This document shows, in pieces, positions 31,646 to 35,663 of a stretch of DNA of 35,663 nt. This stretch comes from Actinobacteria bacterium casp-actino8 (lineage in GTDB: Bacteria; Actinomycetota; Acidimicrobiia; Acidimicrobiales; Ilumatobacteraceae): contig LFFH01000002.1 in the NCBI GenBank assembly GCA_001510455.1, positions 1 to 35,663 of the forward strand. The letters run 5' to 3'. The number at the start of each line of letters is the position of its first letter. Position 1 is the first letter of the stretch. Position numbers and translations under genes: made by a program. The notes beneath the pieces are model-generated. The model did not search any database and was not told the DNA's origin. It saw nothing but the letters and a program-made list of their open reading frames with translations.

Positions 31646-33553
31646 TCAGTGCCCGGAGTGGACGTCGTCGCAGAGACGCTCCTCTCCGGCGACGATCTGA
31701 CCTGCACCGACTCCCTCCAGAGCGGCGAACGGACCACAAGGGTGCGGGGTCAGCCATACATGGATCATCGGATTCTCATGAAGTTTGATCCCCCGGATGC
31801 AGGGTCCGTTCTCAGAGGTGACTCCGACGACTCGAGCGGAACCGTGAATCATCGGGTCCCGGTCGAAGCACAAGTTGTTGTGGATGTGCCATTGGGTGAG
31901 TTTCCCGCCGACGTTGGGCACGGTGTCGAGTGTGTACTCGTCACCGAGCATGTACATCGCCGACACCAAAGTCTTGGTCGAGCTGCCGGATTCGACTCGG
32001 TACACGAGGCTTTCCGGGCGTAGTGGGTCGAGCTCGAAGTCGTCGTTGATGTATGTCCAGTTGATGTAGTGCTCGTAACCGCTCCCGCCGTCACCGATCG
32101 ACGTGAAACCAGCTGCTTCTGCGACAGCGGGGTCCGAGAAGATCGGAAGCACCTTTCGTGTGAGGTACACGAGATCTTCGGCTCGTCGCTGCTCGTCGTC
32201 CGATACGCCTTCGAATCCGGACAGATCGATACGCGGATCTCCTGAGTCACGCAATGAAGCAAGATCGACCGAGTCGCCGGAGACCTCCGAGTGCGAATGA
32301 GCGCACATGTCGACTCGTTCGTCATCGGAGACGGCAGCACGTCCGGCACCTTCTCCTTCCAGCGCGGCGAACGGCCCGCACGGATGGGGAGCGATCCAGA
32401 CATGGACCATGGCGATACCGAAGCCTCCCGGCGCCGACCCTTGCGGACAGTTCCCGTTCGAGTCGAACACCCCGGCGACGACGGACCGTCCGTCCGGGTT
32501 GGTCCGGAAACACAAGTTGTCGTGCACGTGCCACTGCATGAGAGGGCCGGCGAAGTCGAGAAGTTTCTGATCGTCGACAGGTAGTCCTGGTTCGGCCATG
32601 AACATCGCCGACACCAATGTTCGGGTCTGGCCTTCGACTTGGTACACCAACGACTCGGGAGCCGTGGGATCTAGGAAACGATCGTCGACGATGAGCTCCC
32701 GATTGATCAGATGTTCGAAGCCCGTCGACTCGTCGCCGATCGAGACCCAACCCTGCGACACTGCTGTCTCGTAGTCGGACCACCGCGGGAGTTCGGTCTG
32801 TGTGAGAGCGATCAGTTCTCGGGCCCGGTCCTCCTGTTCAGGGGTCACGCCGGCCACCCCTGAAATGTCGAGGTCAGCCGCCGGATCGAAGGGGCGGGGC
32901 CATGCGAGAGTTGCATGGCCGCCGGTCGAATGGTCAGCGTTGTCCGACGACTCGGCCGATGAGTGGTGATCGGACTCGAGGTGAGCATCGGTCGTCGACG
33001 CGTCCGCAAGCGAGGCGAGGTTCGAGGCGTCTGCCGAATCGTTGTGATCGTGCGAAGCACTGTCAGTTCCTGCGGAATGATCGTCGCCGTGACGGTGCGT
33101 CGAGCCGTTCCAGAATCCAGCGGCTACCAACAGAGTGATTGCACCGAGCGACCAGGCAGTCGATCGGAATCGTGGGTTCGATTCCTCAGCCGGCGAATCG
33201 GAAGGGAGAATTGCGCAGAGGACGGCGGCCATCAGTGCAAGAAGCGCGGTGATCGAGTCGGCTATCTGCGGTGATTCGCGGGATTCGAGGCCTGGGAGCC
33301 AGGAAATTCCAGAGGTTTGAACTACCGCCCAGCCCGCAAATGCCATGGTATTGATGGTGATCGTCGCTATCGATCCGACCCGATTCGGTCGGAGGATCAA
33401 GGCCAACCCGCCACCAACTTGGAGAATGGCAAGGGCGCCGAAGACGCGAGCCAACGATGGATTCGCCGTGTGCATGCCGACCGCCATGGCATGGAGTGCC
33501 CCGGCGCCGATCGATGCGAAACCTGCTGTGCGGCGGAACGCGTTCCAATTCAT
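31646..33553 (-). CDS. Membrane protein with His-rich linker and two copies of an unrecognised His/Cys domain
   Basis: This 635-residue protein has three parts. Residues 1-150 hold about five hydrophobic helices (near 12-29, 36-54, 62-83, 98-116 and 131-148). Residues 153-213 are a His/Asp/Ser-rich linker (THRHGDDH, SHDHND, ESDHHSS, DNADHSTGGH). Residues about 224-404 and 440-618 are two related copies of one domain. Both contain EH after a GF/GY turn (281, 495), ESLVY.VE, TLVSAM.M, QWH.H.NLCF (340-349, 554-563), a lone Cys (369, 585) and HVW..PHPCGPFAALEG (384-400, 598-614). The conserved His, Glu and Cys suggest a metal site in each copy; copper or iron is a guess. The chain ends in HSGH. 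I do not recognise the family. It is 70 bp after cysQ on the same strand. Confidence 0.85.
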   Translation of the reverse strand: MNWNAFRRTAGFASIGAGALHAMAVGMHTANPSLARVFGALAILQVGGGLALILRPNRVGSIATITINTMAFAGWAVVQTSGISWLPGLESRESPQIADSITALLALMAAVLCAILPSDSPAEESNPRFRSTAWSLGAITLLVAAGFWNGSTHRHGDDHSAGTDSASHDHNDSADASNLASLADASTTDAHLESDHHSSAESSDNADHSTGGHATLAWPRPFDPAADLDISGVAGVTPEQEDRARELIALTQTELPRWSDYETAVSQGWVSIGDESTGFEHLINRELIVDDRFLDPTAPESLVYQVEGQTRTLVSAMFMAEPGLPVDDQKLLDFAGPLMQWHVHDNLCFRTNPDGRSVVAGVFDSNGNCPQGSAPGGFGIAMVHVWIAPHPCGPFAALEGEGAGRAAVSDDERVDMCAHSHSEVSGDSVDLASLRDSGDPRIDLSGFEGVSDDEQRRAEDLVYLTRKVLPIFSDPAVAEAAGFTSIGDGGSGYEHYINWTYINDDFELDPLRPESLVYRVESGSSTKTLVSAMYMLGDEYTLDTVPNVGGKLTQWHIHNNLCFDRDPMIHGSARVVGVTSENGPCIRGIKLHENPMIHVWLTPHPCGPFAALEGVGAGQIVAGEERLCDDVHSGH

Positions 33554-33623
33554 TCGTTGAAACTAACACGGAGGTTCGGAGGAGAAGTCGCAGGAAACTC
33601 GCGTTGCCGTCGTCGCAATCGAC

Positions 33624-34388
33624 TCACGCGCGCCTGAGTGATTCGAGTGCACGCTCCGCAAGTTCGCGCCGACACACGAGGAAATCGGGAAGCCACAGAT
33701 CCGGTTGGTTGTACACGAGGGGTGAACCGTCGATTCGGCTCACGTGCAAGCCGGCCGCCGCCGCAACAGCGGCCGGTGCGGCGGTGTCCCATTGATACAT
33801 GCCGCCGTCGTGAACGTAGACGTCGGCCTCACCCATGACGACCGCCATGGTCTTGGCTCCGGCCGAACCGAGTCGACCCACCAGGCAGTCGAGCGAACGG
33901 GCCACCGCCACGGCGGCGTACGTGTTGCGATTGCGCGACGTCACGAGGATCGGCTGCTCGCGTTCGTAGGGCGGGAGGACCTCGGGCGGATCGACGGCGA
34001 AAGTTCGTCCGAGTGACGGCATGGCGACGGCCGCCGCTGTGAGTTCGCCGCGTTCCCACAGGGCGATGTGCACCGCCCAGTCCCAGCGGGGTGGCTCGGC
34101 GAATTCGCTCGTTCCGTCGATCGGGTCGACGATCCACACTCGATCGGCCGACAGTCGACGTCGATCGTCGGTGCCCTCTTCGGAGAGAATCACATCGTCG
34201 GGTCGGGCCGATCGGAGAGCGTCGATGATGTACCGGTGTCCGGCCACGTCACCCTCGTCCTTCATGTCCCAGTAGTGGGTTCCGCGCGCGTCGAGTTCGT
34301 CCCGCAACCCGACGAGCATGACGCCGGCGTCGGTTGCCACACGGGTGGCGAGTTGTTGGTCGGTTTCGTCGATGGGTGAGGTGCTCAC
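33624..34388 (-). CDS. cysQ: 3'(2'),5'-bisphosphate nucleotidase CysQ
   Basis: This 254-residue inositol-monophosphatase-superfamily protein has SEEG at 69-72, DPIDGTSEF at 88-96 (metal-binding core), GSAGAKTMAVVMGEADVYVHDGG, and a C-terminal YQWDTAAPAAVAAAAGLHVS and RIDGSPLVYNQPD that closely follow mycobacterial CysQ. It dephosphorylates PAP (and PAPS), clearing the by-product of sulfate assimilation and sulfotransferases. The start is GTG at 34388 and overlaps the stop of the upstream small membrane protein by 4 bp (GTGA). It sits in a unit with ettA and that membrane protein. Confidence 0.94.
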   Translation of the reverse strand: MSTSPIDETDQQLATRVATDAGVMLVGLRDELDARGTHYWDMKDEGDVAGHRYIIDALRSARPDDVILSEEGTDDRRRLSADRVWIVDPIDGTSEFAEPPRWDWAVHIALWERGELTAAAVAMPSLGRTFAVDPPEVLPPYEREQPILVTSRNRNTYAAVAVARSLDCLVGRLGSAGAKTMAVVMGEADVYVHDGGMYQWDTAAPAAVAAAAGLHVSRIDGSPLVYNQPDLWLPDFLVCRRELAERALESLRRA

Positions 34389-34702
34389 GAACCTCGACCC
34401 AACTTGACCGACAGCCGTACGAGTTCGCGCACGCGATCCTCGTCGGCTCCGAGCTCCACGAGTTCCCTCACACGCATCTCCACGACTTCGGCGTCAGCAT
34501 CGGCGAACACCGGGATCCGTCGAGTCGATGCGACGGCCGACGTGACGATCAGAACGATGGCCGTGATCGCACTCACCATGCCGATCGTGAGGACCCAGCC
34601 TTCGTTGTTGCCGTTGATCGACGTCACGATCAGTCCGACGATGGACGCCACGAAGACGACGGCCGAAGCGATCCGAATTCCGGAGACGAGTGGAGTCCTC
34701 AT
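34385..34702 (-). CDS. Small two-helix membrane protein with charged helical tail
   Basis: From the ATG at 34702 this encodes 105 residues. Two hydrophobic helices (about 9-26 and 37-56, IASAVVFVASIVGLIVTS and TIGMVSAITAIVLIVTSAVA) are separated by the NGNNEGW turn. The C-terminus is a charged helix with a repeated VRELVE/VRELVR motif (MRVRELVELGADEDRVRELV), likely to be amphipathic and perhaps oligomerising. The frame stays open further upstream, but that part is the ettA gene read in another frame; the ATG at 34702 lies 1 bp from the ettA stop. Its stop overlaps the cysQ start. Function unknown; its context ties it to translation-factor and sulfur-nucleotide genes only by operon membership. 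Confidence 0.85.
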   Translation of the reverse strand: MRTPLVSGIRIASAVVFVASIVGLIVTSINGNNEGWVLTIGMVSAITAIVLIVTSAVASTRRIPVFADADAEVVEMRVRELVELGADEDRVRELVRLSVKLGRGS

Positions 34703-34703
34703 G

Positions 34704-35663
34704 TCACCGGGCCAGCGGCTTGTACTTGATGCGGTGCGGCTGATCGGCGGCCGCACCGAGTTCCTTCTTCTTCCACGTCTCGTACTCACTGAAGTTGCCC
34801 TCGAACCAGCGCACCTGACTCTCGCCTTCGAATGCGAGGACATGAGTGGCGATCCGATCGAGGAACCAGCGATCGTGGCTGATGACGACGGCACAGCCGG
34901 GAAATGCTTCGAGCGAGTCCTCGAGAGCACGCAAGGTGTCGACGTCGAGATCGTTGGTGGGTTCGTCGAGAAGAAGGACGTTGCCTCCGGACTTGAGCAA
35001 CTTGGCGAGGTGGACACGATTTCGCTCACCACCCGACAGATCACCGACCTTCTTCTGCTGATCACTTCCCTTGAAGTTGAAGCTCGCGACGTAGGCGCGA
35101 CCGTTGATCTCACGGTTGCCGATCTTCATGTGTTCGACACCGTCGGTGATCTCTTCGTATACGGTCTTGTCGGCGTCGAGTGAGTCGCGACTCTGATCGA
35201 CATACGACAACTGAACGGTGTCACCGACCTTGATCGTTCCGGCGTCGGGCGGTTCCTGACCCGTGAGCATGCGAAAGAGGGTCGTCTTTCCGGCACCGTT
35301 CGGTCCGACGATGCCGACGATTCCGGCCGGGGGGAGTGAGAACGACAAGTTCTCGATGAGGAGTCGCTCGCCGAAGCCCTTGCTCAGGCCTTCGACCTCG
35401 ATCACGGTGTCGCCCAGTCGCTGCCCGGCCGGAATGGCGATCTCGAGTTTGGAAGGTCCCCGATCGGCGGCCTCGGCCTCGGCGCGCAACTTCTCGTAGG
35501 CGCTGAGACGGGCCTTGCCCTTGGCCTGCCGGGCCTTGGGCGACATGCGCACCCACTCGAGTTCGCGTTCGAGCGTGCGTCGACGGTTCTCGTTGCTCTT
35601 TTCTTCCTTCTCGAGACGATCACGTTTCTGATCGAGCCAACTCGAGTAGTTGCCCTCGAAGGG
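34704..35663 (-). CDS. ettA: Energy-dependent translational throttle protein EttA, N-terminus outside window
   Basis: The minus strand is open from the right edge to the stop at 34704, giving 319 residues of an ABC-F ATPase. It begins PFEGNYSSWLDQKRDRLEKE and continues RTLERELEWVRMSPKARQAK, which is the inter-domain linker (P-site tRNA interaction motif) of EttA. The second ABC domain follows with GIVGPNGAGKTT (Walker A), LSGGERNR (signature), LLLDEPTNDLD (Walker B) and the ending HRIKYKPLAR. EttA binds the ribosomal E site and gates the first peptide bond according to ATP/ADP ratio. The first ABC domain lies beyond the window. An internal GTG at 35552 is not the start because homology continues to the edge. 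Confidence 0.96.
   Translation of the reverse strand, partial: PFEGNYSSWLDQKRDRLEKEEKSNENRRRTLERELEWVRMSPKARQAKGKARLSAYEKLRAEAEAADRGPSKLEIAIPAGQRLGDTVIEVEGLSKGFGERLLIENLSFSLPPAGIVGIVGPNGAGKTTLFRMLTGQEPPDAGTIKVGDTVQLSYVDQSRDSLDADKTVYEEITDGVEHMKIGNREINGRAYVASFNFKGSDQQKKVGDLSGGERNRVHLAKLLKSGGNVLLLDEPTNDLDVDTLRALEDSLEAFPGCAVVISHDRWFLDRIATHVLAFEGESQVRWFEGNFSEYETWKKKELGAAADQPHRIKYKPLAR

Noticed and set aside
33175..33185. GGTTCGATTCC, a tRNA T-arm-like sequence
   Set aside because: It lies inside the coding sequence of the His/Cys-domain protein, and no acceptor or anticodon arm can be folded around it.

Overview
The window looks like chromosomal DNA of a high-GC actinobacterium, most likely of the class Acidimicrobiia (Ilumatobacter-like). 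This rests on dense bidirectional gene packing, many GTG starts, frequent GTGA/ATGA stop-start overlaps, an F420-type luciferase-like oxidoreductase, a NucS (EndoMS) mismatch endonuclease, a WS/DGAT acyltransferase and many acyl-CoA-metabolising enzymes. The taxonomic placement is inference; no marker RNA is present. I saw no tRNA, rRNA, CRISPR array, insertion sequence or phage gene, and no gene-free stretch longer than 300 bases.

Layout. 1-1311 (minus): a protein cut by the left edge, a 94-residue protein ending in a sliding-clamp-like QLTLF tail, and an SDR. 1476-1655: a 59-residue plus-strand gene. 1679-3166 (minus): a WS/DGAT with a basic C-terminal tail, divergent from a metzincin-type lipoprotein protease (3221-4423). 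4444-10570 (minus): a probable seven-gene run of acyl-CoA synthetase, SDR, acyl-CoA dehydrogenase, LapA-like membrane protein, alpha/beta hydrolase, PAP2 phosphatase and DsbA-like protein. Divergent from it are a second acyl-CoA dehydrogenase and an overlapping TetR regulator (10603-12464). 12546-15287 (plus): a complete zinc/manganese-type ABC importer. 15349-15406: a perfect 58-bp palindrome overlapping the stop codon of a peptidase-S51-like/CysRS-tail fusion protein, which is co-directional with an alpha/beta hydrolase. 17621-20779 (plus): a LarE-like sulfur transferase, an LLM oxidoreductase and a class C beta-lactamase-like hydrolase; the last overlaps convergently by 95 bp with an MFS exporter.

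20685-25624 (minus) is a tight four-gene unit: geranylgeranyl-reductase-like flavoprotein, nitronate-monooxygenase-like protein, M20 peptidase and MFS transporter. Divergent from it is an SDR plus MaoC hydratase pair (25737-27549), which together resemble the two catalytic halves of multifunctional enzyme 2. nucS and an AarF/UbiB-type kinase follow on the minus strand, then a PEP-utilising swivel-domain protein on plus. The right end (minus) is ettA (cut by the edge), a small two-helix membrane protein, cysQ, and an unrecognised membrane protein with a His-rich linker and two copies of a His/Cys-conserved domain.

Functionally the window is dominated by fatty-acid, sterol or other acyl-CoA catabolism, with two paralogous SDRs in two beta-oxidation-like modules. 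The best candidates for undescribed biology are the tandem His/Cys-domain membrane protein, the long palindrome, the small protein with the clamp-like tail and the S51/CysRS-tail fusion.
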